Assembly: GCF_003076455.1 (NCBI RefSeq)
Contig: NZ_CP020918.1
Span: 2,888,001-2,952,000, forward strand
Direction: 5' to 3'
Length of the DNA: 64,000 nt
From: Flavobacterium faecale
Lineage (GTDB): Bacteria > Bacteroidota > Bacteroidia > Flavobacteriales > Flavobacteriaceae
Position numbers and translations under genes: made by a program. Under the pieces are notes generated by a model. It saw only the letters and a list, made by a program, of their open reading frames with translations. It made no database searches and was not told the DNA's origin. Positions 29,610 to 38,336 of this stretch are shown one piece after another; the stretch's first letter is position 1, and every line of letters begins with the position of its first letter.

Positions 29610-30671
29610 ATGGCAGGAAATAGCTACGGCACACTATTTAGATTAACAACATTCGGAGAATCACACGGAGAAGCCTTAGGCGGAATCATAGACGGATGTC
29701 CTTCAGGAATAACTTTAGATTTTGACGCGATTCAGTTAGAAATGTCTAGAAGAAAACCAGGGCAATCTGCAATTGTAACTCAAAGAAAAGAACCAGACGA
29801 TGTTCAATTTTTATCGGGTATATTTGAAGGTAAAACAACAGGAACACCAATTGGATTTATAATTCCAAATACCAATCAAAAATCAGATGATTATTCGCAT
29901 ATAAAGGATAATTACAGACCTAGTCACGCTGATTATGTGTACGATCAAAAGTATGGTGCTAGAGATTATCGTGGTGGTGGTAGAAGTTCGGCTCGTGAAA
30001 CAGCCAGTAGAGTTGTAGGTGGTGCAATTGCCAAACAAATGCTTTCGAACATCAAAATTAATGCCTACGTATCTTCTGTGGGGCCAATATATTTAGAAAA
30101 GCCGTATCAAGATTTGGATTTTTCGAAAATAGAAAGCAATCCGGTACGTTGTCCAGATGAAGCATTAGCGGCTGAAATGGAGGAATATATTAGAGAAATT
30201 AGAAAAGAAGGAGATACCGTTGGAGGTACAGTTACTTGTGTAATTCAAAACGTGCCTATTGGATTAGGAGAACCTGTTTTTGACAAATTACATGCCGAAC
30301 TAGGGAAAGCAATGCTATCTATAAATGCTGTGAAAGGCTTTGAATTTGGTAGTGGTTTTTGTGGTTCGAAAATGAAAGGTAGTGAACACAACGATCTTTA
30401 TAACCCAGATGGATCAACGAAGACTAATTTGTCAGGCGGAATTCAAGGTGGTATTAGTAACGGAATGGATATCTATTTTAGGGTAGCTTTCAAACCGGTT
30501 GCAACAATTATGAAAAAACAAGAGTCACTGGATAATAAAGGTAATATTACTGAAATGACCGGTAAAGGACGCCATGATCCATGTGTAGTACCGCGTGCAG
30601 TGCCTATTGTAGAAGCAATGGCTGCAATTGTACTAGCAGATTTTACCTTAATCAACAAAACGTACAAATAG
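29610..30671 (+). CDS. aroC: Chorismate synthase
   Basis: Last step of the shikimate pathway: 5-enolpyruvylshikimate 3-phosphate to chorismate with reduced FMN. About 353 residues from [20 protein letters not shown]. Signatures: [26 protein letters not shown], and [17 protein letters not shown] near the C-terminus. The frame is open six codons upstream (to 29592), but family alignment in memory and the promoter element favour 29610. Monocistronic, closed by a terminator. Confidence 0.96.
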   Translation: MAGNSYGTLFRLTTFGESHGEALGGIIDGCPSGITLDFDAIQLEMSRRKPGQSAIVTQRKEPDDVQFLSGIFEGKTTGTPIGFIIPNTNQKSDDYSHIKDNYRPSHADYVYDQKYGARDYRGGGRSSARETASRVVGGAIAKQMLSNIKINAYVSSVGPIYLEKPYQDLDFSKIESNPVRCPDEALAAEMEEYIREIRKEGDTVGGTVTCVIQNVPIGLGEPVFDKLHAELGKAMLSINAVKGFEFGSGFCGSKMKGSEHNDLYNPDGSTKTNLSGGIQGGISNGMDIYFRVAFKPVATIMKKQESLDNKGNITEMTGKGRHDPCVVPRAVPIVEAMAAIVLADFTLINKTYK

Positions 30672-30696
30672 TAGTTTATTGAAGGAAATAAGAATA

Positions 30697-30736
30697 AAAG
30701 TGAGTTGCTATGAATATAGTAGCTCACTTTTTTTTA
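30697..30736 (+). terminator. Intrinsic terminator after aroC
   Basis: The stem around GTGAG...CTCAC (30700-30711 with 30714-30726) includes G-U wobble pairs and is followed by T8. Confidence 0.8.
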
Positions 30737-30884
30737 TTAGAAAATGTAAAGTTTTATATTTTTTTAGGTCAAATGACTAAAGAAGTTTTATTTGTAACAT
30801 TATTTGAAATTACACTAATTGTAGTTTTTTTTTATTAACTTAAAATTCAGTAGCATAATCGTATTCTAGTACTAGTTTTTAGTG

Positions 30885-30892
30885 TATATTTG
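30885..30892 (+). promoter_or_regulatory. Minus-7 element TATATTTG upstream of the hybrid histidine kinase
   Basis: A perfect TAnnTTTG match 18 nt before the ATG at 30910, implying a very short leader. No TTG minus-33 element is evident. Confidence 0.4.
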
Positions 30893-30909
30893 ATTAATCC
30901 CCCAAATAT

Positions 30910-33105
30910 ATGTTAAAAATTTACCTCATTTTAATGCTGTTCAGTTCCTTTCTTGGCACTGATACAGATGCTGACAACCTAAATCAAACACCTCCCAGAA
31001 AAGAAGTCGTAGCCTTAACAAAGGATGCCGTTGCACTACTTAAGAATGCTGACTATGAACGTTCATTTTTAACGTCTAGATTAGCACTTCATTATTCTAT
31101 TAATTTAAAAGACAACAATTTAATTGCAAAGTCATACAATTTAATAGGCCGTAATTATGGTGAAGTTGCAGAATTTGACAAAGCTATTTTTAATTATAAA
31201 AAAGGGCTACTATATGCTCATAAAGCTAAAAATGATACTATCGCATCTAGTATTTATAACAATCTAGGTAATATTTATTGTTTTGAGAAAAACGATGCTA
31301 AAAAAGGAATATCATATTTAGAAAAAACGTTGTTATTTGATCAAAAAAATAAAGATACCGCACAAATTGTGATCACCAAAATTAACATCACTTGGGCTTA
31401 TTTTGATATTGGAGCATTTAAAGAAGGGGAATCTTATTTAAAATATATAAATGATAACACTGCCAAATTTGGTGATAAAAACAATGATATTATTGTAGAT
31501 ATGCTCAACGGTATGTATGCAGCTTCATTGAACAAAAATCAAGAAGCAGTACTGTATTTTGAAAAAGCCATTCAGAATGGCCTTGCTTCAGGTGATAAAG
31601 CAGACTTATCGTATGTTTATTTAGAATATTCGAAATACTTTAACAAACGTGCTGATTATAAAAATGCCTATAATTTTTTGGTAGCTTATGATAAATTAGA
31701 AGCAGAAATCGTTAACTCTGAAAATATAAAAAGAGCCAAACGAGTAGCTGTTGATGTAGAGTTAGACGAATACAAGCGAAGGGTAGATTCTATTACAGCT
31801 GTAAATACGTTGCAGCAACAAAGTTTGAAGAAAACCAAAGTTATTGTTATCCTATTCATCATTGTAATGGCAATTTTACTTTTGCAGTTTTATACTTTGT
31901 ACAAAAACTTTTTGTTCAAGAAAAAAACCAATCAGGATTTGACGAAGAGTAATGAAGAATTAGTAATCGCAAAAAATGTCGCGGATGAATCGTCTAGATT
32001 AAAAACACAATTTGTATCCACCATAACTCATGAACTGCGCACGCCTTTGTATGGTGTAGTCGGAATTACAAACATGCTTTTGGAAGAGCACAAGGAGTTA
32101 GAGAATAGTCCACACCTTAATTCTCTTAAATTTTCGGCCCGTTACTTATTGTCGCTGATTAATGACGTGTTGCAAATTAATAAAATTGAAGAAAATAGGA
32201 TTGTATTGGAGGATCTAACCTTTAATATTGGTGACGAAATCGGAATGATTATAAACTCATTGTCTTTTATTGCAAAGAATCATAACAACACGATCGAAGT
32301 ATTTATTGATCCAAATATCCCAGAATTATTGATTGGTGACAAACTACGCTTTTCACAAATTCTCATCAATTTATTGAGCAATGCGCTGAAGTTTACAGAT
32401 AACGGTACAGTCACCATCGTTGCTGATTTGATAAAAGTTGAAGAACATAAACAGTTAATAGGTTTTAAAATTATAGACACTGGTGTTGGAATAGCCAAAG
32501 AAGACCAGGTAAAAGTTTTTGAGAAGTTTACACAATTAGGTCGAAAAGAACTAGATTACCAAGGAACAGGTCTAGGTTTGGCTATTGTCAAAAAGCTATT
32601 AGAACTTTTTAATAGTACCATTGAGGTAGAAAGTGAAGAAGGGAAGGGCACTACCTTTAGTTTTGTCATAGGCTTTGAAGAAAATCTAGATAAAAGCTTG
32701 ACGATTATAAAGGAAATTGAAGTTGATACAACTGATAGGCAACTGTTTTCTATTTTGGTAGTAGATGATAATAGTATTAATCGAATGATTACCAAGAAGA
32801 TAATTGAAAAAGGTAATTATCAATGTGCAGTTGTTTCTTCGGGTGAAGAAGCTATTGAATTACTGATCACAGCAAAGTTTGATGTGATATTGATGGATAT
32901 CAATATGCCTGGGATGGATGGATTTGAGGCAACAAAAATTATTAGAAATATGGGAATTATGGTTCCAATTATTGCCCTTACAGCATTTAGTAAAGAAGAA
33001 GTGGTGGAAGAATCGCTATCATCTGGAATGAATGATATTATTGTAAAACCTTTTGAGGCTGGTACATTATTTAAAATAATTAATCAATTATTGTACAAGC
33101 CATAA
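30910..33105 (+). CDS. Hybrid sensor histidine kinase/response regulator with periplasmic TPR sensor
   Basis: A 731-residue protein. A signal or first membrane segment is at about 3-16. TPR-like helical repeats lie at about 45-270 (YNLIGRNYGEVAEFDKAIFNYKKG and similar). A membrane helix is at about 311-332 and a short coiled coil follows. HisKA carries the phospho-accepting His in STITHELRTPL (about 373). HATPase_c shows LLSNALKFT, DTGVGIAKED and GTGLGLAIVKK. The C-terminal receiver has VVDDNSINRMI and Asp663 in LMDINMPGMDG. TPR-sensor kinases of this plan are common in Bacteroidota; the signal is unknown. No separate DNA-binding regulator is adjacent. Confidence 0.92.
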   Translation: MLKIYLILMLFSSFLGTDTDADNLNQTPPRKEVVALTKDAVALLKNADYERSFLTSRLALHYSINLKDNNLIAKSYNLIGRNYGEVAEFDKAIFNYKKGLLYAHKAKNDTIASSIYNNLGNIYCFEKNDAKKGISYLEKTLLFDQKNKDTAQIVITKINITWAYFDIGAFKEGESYLKYINDNTAKFGDKNNDIIVDMLNGMYAASLNKNQEAVLYFEKAIQNGLASGDKADLSYVYLEYSKYFNKRADYKNAYNFLVAYDKLEAEIVNSENIKRAKRVAVDVELDEYKRRVDSITAVNTLQQQSLKKTKVIVILFIIVMAILLLQFYTLYKNFLFKKKTNQDLTKSNEELVIAKNVADESSRLKTQFVSTITHELRTPLYGVVGITNMLLEEHKELENSPHLNSLKFSARYLLSLINDVLQINKIEENRIVLEDLTFNIGDEIGMIINSLSFIAKNHNNTIEVFIDPNIPELLIGDKLRFSQILINLLSNALKFTDNGTVTIVADLIKVEEHKQLIGFKIIDTGVGIAKEDQVKVFEKFTQLGRKELDYQGTGLGLAIVKKLLELFNSTIEVESEEGKGTTFSFVIGFEENLDKSLTIIKEIEVDTTDRQLFSILVVDDNSINRMITKKIIEKGNYQCAVVSSGEEAIELLITAKFDVILMDINMPGMDGFEATKIIRNMGIMVPIIALTAFSKEEVVEESLSSGMNDIIVKPFEAGTLFKIINQLLYKP

Positions 33106-33130
33106 TGACACTTTATTAGTTTACCAAATC

Positions 33131-33169
33131 AAAAAACACCTCTATCAAATGCGATAGAGGTGTTTTTTT
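33131..33169. terminator. Bidirectional terminator
   Basis: A 16-bp stem (33131-33146 with 33153-33168), 6-nt loop, A-run and T-run flanks, between the convergent kinase and helicase genes. Confidence 0.93.
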
Positions 33170-33196
33170 ATGTTTTAAGCTTGGTGTCAGAGAATC

Positions 33197-34456
33197 TTAA
33201 TACCAACGCTTTTTATTCTGTTTTGATGCGGTTGATTTTCTTGATTTATGTCCTTCTTTTCCGCGATTAGAATTTTTAGGTTTTGTTGAGCCTCCTGGTG
33301 CAGTCTCTGGATTTCCAGAATGCCAAGGATAAGGGTGATCGCTAACTGTTTTAACATCAACCTTTATCAATTTCTGAATGTCTTTCCAATAACCATGCTC
33401 GTCTTTACTACAAAAAGAAATAGCAATTCCGCCATTTCCTGCACGACCTGTACGGCCAATACGGTGCACATAGGTTTCAGGAATATTAGGTAAATCAAAA
33501 TTAATAACAACTGGTAATTGATCGATATCGATACCACGTGCAGCGATATCTGTGGCTACTAGTACACCAACTTCTTTGTTTTTAAAAGCCTCAAGTACTC
33601 TTTGTCTCGCATTTTGAGATTTATCACCATGGATAGCCTCTGCCGGAATGTTGTTTTTCCGTAATGCTTTTACAACATTATCTGCACCATGCTTGGTCCT
33701 TGAAAATACCAAAACGTCAGTTAGTTTTTCATCTCGAATTAATTGGTACAAAAGATTTCTCTTTTCACCTTTTTCTACAAAATACACGCGTTGTTCTACA
33801 TTCTCTGCTGTCGAAGAAACGGGTGATACCGTTATAGTTTGAGGTTCTGTCAAAAACATTTCAGCCAATTCTCTAATGGCTATTGGCATTGTCGCAGAGA
33901 AAAATAAAGTTTGACGATTGTTGGGTGTTAGCTTCACAATTTTCTTAACATCATTTACAAAGCCCATGTCCAGCATTTGATCTGCTTCATCAAGTACTAA
34001 AGTATGCAGGTGATCAAGATCTATAAATCCTTGCTTGTGCAAATCGAGTAAACGTCCTGGAGTTGCAATCAATATATCGATACCGTTTTTCAAAGCATCT
34101 ACTTGTGGATTTTGAGAAACTCCTCCAAAAATAGTTAACTGTGTAAGATTGGTATATTTGGCATAGGTATCAAAACTTTGACCAATTTGTACAGCCAATT
34201 CTCTAGTTGGTGTTACCACCAAGGCGCGAATTTGTTTGGCTTTTTTGCTTGAACCAACAATACGATGTAGTTGGTGTATAATAGGTATCGCAAATGCAGC
34301 TGTTTTTCCTGTTCCTGTTTGAGCGCAACCAATTACATCTTTACCTGCTAATACAAGCGGAATAGATTGTTCTTGAATTGGAGTAGGAGTGGTATAACCG
34401 AGTTCGTAAACGGCTTTTTGGATACTTTTTGAAAGTGATAAATCTTCGAATAACAT
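33197..34456 (-). CDS. DEAD-box ATP-dependent RNA helicase (RhlE-like)
   Basis: A 419-residue helicase with every core motif: Q motif (PTPIQEQSIP), AQTGTGKTAAF, PTRELAVQI, TPGRLLDL, DEAD, FFSAT, VATDIAARGIDI and HRIGRTGRAG. A short basic, Ser/Lys/Gly-rich tail (about 375-419) probably aids RNA binding. DEAD-box helicases of this type act in ribosome assembly and RNA decay, often in the cold. A TATCTTTG minus-7-like element lies on the minus strand at 34503-34510, upstream of the start. Confidence 0.95.
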   Translation of the reverse strand: MLFEDLSLSKSIQKAVYELGYTTPTPIQEQSIPLVLAGKDVIGCAQTGTGKTAAFAIPIIHQLHRIVGSSKKAKQIRALVVTPTRELAVQIGQSFDTYAKYTNLTQLTIFGGVSQNPQVDALKNGIDILIATPGRLLDLHKQGFIDLDHLHTLVLDEADQMLDMGFVNDVKKIVKLTPNNRQTLFFSATMPIAIRELAEMFLTEPQTITVSPVSSTAENVEQRVYFVEKGEKRNLLYQLIRDEKLTDVLVFSRTKHGADNVVKALRKNNIPAEAIHGDKSQNARQRVLEAFKNKEVGVLVATDIAARGIDIDQLPVVINFDLPNIPETYVHRIGRTGRAGNGGIAISFCSKDEHGYWKDIQKLIKVDVKTVSDHPYPWHSGNPETAPGGSTKPKNSNRGKEGHKSRKSTASKQNKKRWY

Positions 34457-34567
34457 ATTTTTGTAATTAAAATATCCGGTGCAAAGTGCAGGGATAGCGT
34501 CGCAAAGATAGTGTTAATTATTTAATCCTTTGAATAGACGTGCTATCAGGCTTCAATCATTTAGCAA

Positions 34568-35596
34568 TTACTGATTGGCTTTTATAAAATCAGTCACCAA
34601 ATAACCAATCAAATGGCCAATTAAGTGATTGTTCTTTTCCTCTCCCAAATCAGGTGCGCCTTCACATATATGTAGGTATGCAGCATGCCTGTGTTTACCA
34701 AAAAAAGCAACAAACTGACGTAATTCTTCAATTGAGAAACCACTCAAAGTCATAGCACTACTCGGGATGTTAGGTATAGCGTCTAGGTCTATTTCGATAC
34801 CATAATAATCAGTTTTTATAAATTCATGAGAGGCAACCATCTCTTGATAAAATTGTTTTTCGTTTCTGATTTTGATACTGTCGTAGGTGTTGTAACGAAC
34901 TCTTTCTTCCGATTTTTTGATGATATCCAGTACACTTTTAGAGGTGTAGTTTTCATGTAAACCAAAGACAAAATATTTTTTAAGAAAGCCTTCTTCATAA
35001 GCATATGAAAATCCGTTTCCGCTGTGACGTCCTTCCAGAATCCTAAAATCAGAGTGAGCATCAAAATTAATGGCATTGACAGGTTTTCCTTTAGCTAAGG
35101 CAGCACCTTTTATATTTCCGTAGGAGTTATTATGCCCTCCACCGATAATTATAGGGGTTTTTCCTGCTTTTATTATATTAAAAATAATATGTGAAACTTC
35201 TTTGTCAATCTTTTCTACAAGCTTGCTAAGTTTTAATCGATCGTCCATCACTTTGAAGTCCAAATTTTTGGCTTCAGCCATTTCTTCACGCACATCTACT
35301 TCGCCTAAAACAATAATAGAACTTCCTTTTGAAAAGCGGTTGTGTTGAATGTTAGCAATACTTTTAATAGCTGATTTCCAGGCAGATTCAGCACCTGGGC
35401 GTCCGTAATTGGCTCGAATACCAACATCTTCTGGTATGCCAAAAAGTACATATTTGGCTTCAGAAGCTTGCAGAAAGGCAATAGGATCTGTATTTGCAGG
35501 TATGGTTAACATTTTCTCTCCAAACTTAATTTCACCACTTCTATGATTGGTGATTTTTCCAAGATCTTTGATTGTAAAAGGCAAAAGTTTGTCCAT
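34568..35596 (-). CDS. Formimidoylglutamase / arginase-family ureohydrolase
   Basis: A 342-residue ureohydrolase-fold protein with the binuclear manganese motifs GGGHNNSYG (His ligand), NFDAHSDFR (D-x-H-x-D) and EIDLDAIPN (D-x-D-like). The arginase family includes arginase, agmatinase and formimidoylglutamase (HutG). Flavobacterial proteins of this length with a RSGEIKFGEKM N-terminus are usually called formimidoylglutamase. No other hut genes are adjacent, so the substrate is not settled. A TATTTTTG element on the minus strand at 35616-35623 is a plausible promoter. Confidence 0.8.
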   Translation of the reverse strand: MDKLLPFTIKDLGKITNHRSGEIKFGEKMLTIPANTDPIAFLQASEAKYVLFGIPEDVGIRANYGRPGAESAWKSAIKSIANIQHNRFSKGSSIIVLGEVDVREEMAEAKNLDFKVMDDRLKLSKLVEKIDKEVSHIIFNIIKAGKTPIIIGGGHNNSYGNIKGAALAKGKPVNAINFDAHSDFRILEGRHSGNGFSYAYEEGFLKKYFVFGLHENYTSKSVLDIIKKSEERVRYNTYDSIKIRNEKQFYQEMVASHEFIKTDYYGIEIDLDAIPNIPSSAMTLSGFSIEELRQFVAFFGKHRHAAYLHICEGAPDLGEEKNNHLIGHLIGYLVTDFIKANQ

Positions 35597-35711
35597 AGGA
35601 AAAAATATTTTTTTTCAAAAATACTATAATTGTATAAACTTACGTTATAACTTGAATATATATTCATTAATTTTGAAAAAACATAACAAATAAAAAACCA
35701 ATATTGTAAAA

Positions 35712-36614
35712 ATGGAAAATCAACAGAGTAATTCAAGTCTAAAAGCAGTAATAGCCGTTTTAGCTATTTTATTAGTAGGGAGTTTAGTCTATATTTTTAA
35801 AGTGTCTTCAGATGTTGAAAATGTTCAAACAGAGTTGAAAACTACTTTGACTGAGAAAGAAACAGTAATGAAAGATTTGCAAGATCTTAAATCAACTTAT
35901 GATGCTGCTATTGCTGAAAACACTTCGATGTCTGAAGAGTTAATTAAAGAAAGAGATAAAGTAGTAAGCTTAATGTCTGATTTGAGTAAATCAAAGGGAG
36001 ATGTTGCGTCAATGGCAAAGTACAAGACTCAATTTATAGCGTTGCAAGCCAACATGAAAAGCCTAATGGCAGAGAATGAAGGTTTGAAAAAACAAAACAC
36101 AAAACTTACCGTGCAACGTGATAGTACTGCTGTAGTTTTGGTAGCTTCACAAAAAACAAATGAAACATTATTAAGTCAAAATGATGATTTAGCTAAAACA
36201 GTTGAAAAAGGAGCTAGATTATCGATTGTAAACTTAAAAACATCGGCTTACATTGTGAGAACTCCAGGTCTTTTAAGAAGTTCAGAAAAACAAATTGAAA
36301 CTGACAAAGCAAGTAGAGCAGACAGGCTTAAAATTAGTTTTACTATTGCTGAAAATCAAATTGCAAAATCAGGTGATAAAACTTACTATGTACAAGTAAT
36401 TGACAGTAAAAACAATGTTTTGGGTGATAAGAAAACACAAAATTTTGGTGATAAAACTTTATCTTATAGTTTTGCAACGACTATCAAATATGAAAATAAG
36501 TCAGTTGTAGTTTCTGAGAATTTAGCAGGAAAAAATTTCGCAAAAGGATCTTATTTCGTAAATGTATTTGATAAAGATGTTTTGGTTTCTAAATCAAGTT
36601 TTGATTTGAAATAG
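35712..36614 (+). CDS. Membrane-anchored coiled-coil protein of unknown function
   Basis: A 300-residue protein. An N-terminal membrane anchor (AVIAVLAILLVGSLVYIF, about 13-30) is followed by a long coiled coil at about 35-160, rich in Glu/Lys/Leu heptads, and a beta-rich C-terminal domain at about 170-300 (ISFTIAENQIAKSGDKTYYVQVID, SKSSFDLK). The design suggests a periplasmic rod with a globular head. I do not recognise a named family. The gene is solitary and closed by a terminator. Confidence 0.75.
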   Translation: MENQQSNSSLKAVIAVLAILLVGSLVYIFKVSSDVENVQTELKTTLTEKETVMKDLQDLKSTYDAAIAENTSMSEELIKERDKVVSLMSDLSKSKGDVASMAKYKTQFIALQANMKSLMAENEGLKKQNTKLTVQRDSTAVVLVASQKTNETLLSQNDDLAKTVEKGARLSIVNLKTSAYIVRTPGLLRSSEKQIETDKASRADRLKISFTIAENQIAKSGDKTYYVQVIDSKNNVLGDKKTQNFGDKTLSYSFATTIKYENKSVVVSENLAGKNFAKGSYFVNVFDKDVLVSKSSFDLK

Positions 36615-36646
36615 TCTTATTTACTTAAAATAATTCAAAATAATAA

Positions 36647-36680
36647 AGAGTAGTGATTCAGTTCACTACTCTTTTTTTTT
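36647..36680 (+). terminator. Intrinsic terminator after the coiled-coil gene
   Basis: An 11-bp stem AAAGAGTAGTG (36647-36657) pairs with 36666-36676, 8-nt loop, T-run. The next 200 bp up to the IS element show nothing recognisable. Confidence 0.9.
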
Positions 36681-36877
36681 AGTTTAATAGGGCAGTTGGA
36701 TTGGTTTCTATCGCTTAGAATTATTTTTATGCAGTATAGGGTTGTATTAAGGAAGTTGACAGATTAGAAAGGTAAAAGGAACAACACTTTTTTGAAAGCT
36801 TAAAATAAGTTTTTAGTCTGTTTGTACTCTAACAAAATTATATTGACTTGTATGGGTAATAGATTGGGGTTGGTATG

Positions 36878-36880
36878 CCA
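36878..36880. repeat. Left copy of the IS target-site duplication (CCA)
   Basis: CCA directly before the TG end of the IS element, matching CCA at 38270-38272 directly after its CA end. Confidence 0.75.
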
Positions 36881-36929
36881 TGTCTAGTCCTAAATAAACG
36901 ATACAGATTATTGGGATAAAAATAATTAA

Positions 36930-37796
36930 TTAAACACTTGCAAGAACGTTTTTGCAAGTGTTTTTTGTTTTATATGTTCTCATTTTAATTTGATTCTGTA
37001 CGTGCATTTGATTTGGTGTCAGCATATAATTAGAATAATGTGGTCGTAATTCGTTATATATATCAACTGATTCTTTTACGATTTTCTGCATAATTTTCAA
37101 ATCTAGATTATATTTATCAATCATAAATTCCTGTTTTAGAATTCCATTTATTCTTTCAGCGACTGCATTTTCATATGGATCAGAGTTCTGTGTCATACTT
37201 GGCAATATGCCATTTTTACTTAAGATCTTTTGGTAAGCATTTGCACAATATTGCAATCCTCTATCTGAGTGATGAATCAAAGGTACTTCCTTGTTTTTTC
37301 TTTGCTGTATAGCCATCTTTAAGGCTATAACACTGCTTTGGGTGTTCATATTGTTAGCAATATAATAACCCACTATCTTTTTAGAATAAGCATCAGTAAC
37401 GATACTTAGATAACACGGCTTATCTCTTTTTCCAATGTATGTAATATCAGAAACCCATACTTGATCGGGTCTATTTATTTCTAAATCTAGAATTTTATTT
37501 TGGTGTTTTCTAAAGCGATGATGTGAATTAGTAGTTATGTGATAACTGCGTTTTGGTTGGATTAATAAGTGATTGGCTCTCAGTATATCAAATAATTTAT
37601 CTCTACCAATTTTCATTGGTTTAAGCTCATCAAATAACAGAAGATATGATTTCTTAGTACCTAATATAGGCATAGATTTTCTAATATCCATAACCAATGA
37701 AACTGCTTGAATTGCTTTAGTTTCTTTAATAACTTTCCTCTTAATTCTACGATAATAAACCTGTCTGTCTACCCCGAACAAATTACAGGCGAACAT
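36930..37796 (-). CDS. IS3-family transposase OrfB (DDE integrase)
   Basis: A 288-residue DDE transposase with the rve core: RPDQVWVSDITYIG (first Asp), IHHSDRGLQYC (second Asp) and NAVAERINGILKQEF (Glu). An N-terminal HTH_21-like CNLFGVDRQVYYRR precedes it. Its ATG at 37796 overlaps the orfA stop (TAATG). The orfB frame is also open upstream into orfA in the minus-1 phase across CAAAAAG, so the functional OrfAB fusion may be made by minus-1 frameshifting, as is usual for IS3 elements. Confidence 0.93.
   Translation of the reverse strand: MFACNLFGVDRQVYYRRIKRKVIKETKAIQAVSLVMDIRKSMPILGTKKSYLLLFDELKPMKIGRDKLFDILRANHLLIQPKRSYHITTNSHHRFRKHQNKILDLEINRPDQVWVSDITYIGKRDKPCYLSIVTDAYSKKIVGYYIANNMNTQSSVIALKMAIQQRKNKEVPLIHHSDRGLQYCANAYQKILSKNGILPSMTQNSDPYENAVAERINGILKQEFMIDKYNLDLKIMQKIVKESVDIYNELRPHYSNYMLTPNQMHVQNQIKMRTYKTKNTCKNVLASV
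36933..36967 (+). terminator. Terminator-like hairpin facing into the IS
   Basis: AACACTTGCAA (36933-36943) pairs with 36952-36962 and is followed on the plus strand by T6. It overlaps the 3' end of orfB. Read on the plus strand it would stop antisense transcription entering the element from outside. Confidence 0.55.
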
Positions 37797-38230
37797 TATT
37801 GTTTGCTGCTCTTTTTGCTTAAAATGGTCGATTGTTCGGGTGAGGAGTTTTTTCGGATATCAATTTGGTATTCTTTCTCAGCAATATCAATCATCATATC
37901 AAAAATGATTGCTTTTTTATCTGCGACAAAGGCTTGTTGTTCCAAAAAGGACTTCTGCTTCTCCAGAAGTTTTACTTTGGCTTCAAGCTCCATTATCTTT
38001 TGTTCTGGTCCCTTTGACATAGTGAATGGTGTTTGGTTTTCCCAATCAAAGTTACCAAATTTTCGTAACCATTGCACAATAGTAGCCCGAGACTGAATCC
38101 CGTATTCTTTTTTAACTTGAGAAATAGTAGTAATTCCTCGTTCAATTTCTTGAACAATTTGTAATTTAAAAGACATTGAGTAATCTTTTTGGGTACGCTT
38201 CACATAGCGTGTTTCTTCATGTTTTTCCAT
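37796..38230 (-). CDS. IS3-family OrfA (helix-turn-helix, leucine zipper)
   Basis: A 144-residue protein. The N-terminal Tnp_1-type HTH (MSFKLQIVQEIERG, ISQVKKEYGIQSRATIVQWLRKFG, about 19-58) binds IS ends. A coiled-coil/leucine zipper follows at about 76-100 (KIMELEAKVKLLEKQKSFLEQQ) for multimerisation. It ends at the TAATG junction with orfB. Confidence 0.92.
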   Translation of the reverse strand: MEKHEETRYVKRTQKDYSMSFKLQIVQEIERGITTISQVKKEYGIQSRATIVQWLRKFGNFDWENQTPFTMSKGPEQKIMELEAKVKLLEKQKSFLEQQAFVADKKAIIFDMMIDIAEKEYQIDIRKNSSPEQSTILSKKSSKQ

Positions 38231-38269
38231 AAGGATACTTTTTGTGTATCGCTATTTCAGGACGGGACA

Positions 38270-38272
38270 CCA
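38270..38272. repeat. Right copy of the IS target-site duplication (CCA)
   Basis: CCA immediately after the CA end of the element; matches 36878-36880. Confidence 0.75.
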
Positions 38273-38277
38273 GATAT

Positions 38278-38313
38278 ATAAAAAAAACGGCTGTCACATG
38301 TGACAGCCGTTTT
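38278..38313 (-). terminator. Terminator of the glutamine cyclotransferase gene
   Basis: A perfect 30-bp palindrome (38284-38313, core CGGCTGTCACATGTGACAGC), followed on the minus strand by a T-run. The IS inserted only a few bases beyond it. Confidence 0.9.
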
Positions 38314-38336
38314 CTTTGGTAAGAGGTAAGCTATGA

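Larger units (their letters stand above)
36881..38269 (-). mobile_element. Complete IS3-family (IS150-group-like) insertion sequence
   Basis: 1389 bp, beginning TG and ending CA, with imperfect terminal inverted repeats of about 25 bp. TGTCTAGTCCTAAAT at the left matches the reverse complement of the right end ATTTCAGGACGGGACA, and the match continues into CGATACA. It is flanked by a 3-bp direct repeat CCA. It carries orfA and orfB overlapping by 1 nt. Both reading frames are intact, so the copy could still be active. It landed between the coiled-coil gene terminator and the terminator of the glutamine cyclotransferase gene, disrupting no gene. Confidence 0.9.
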
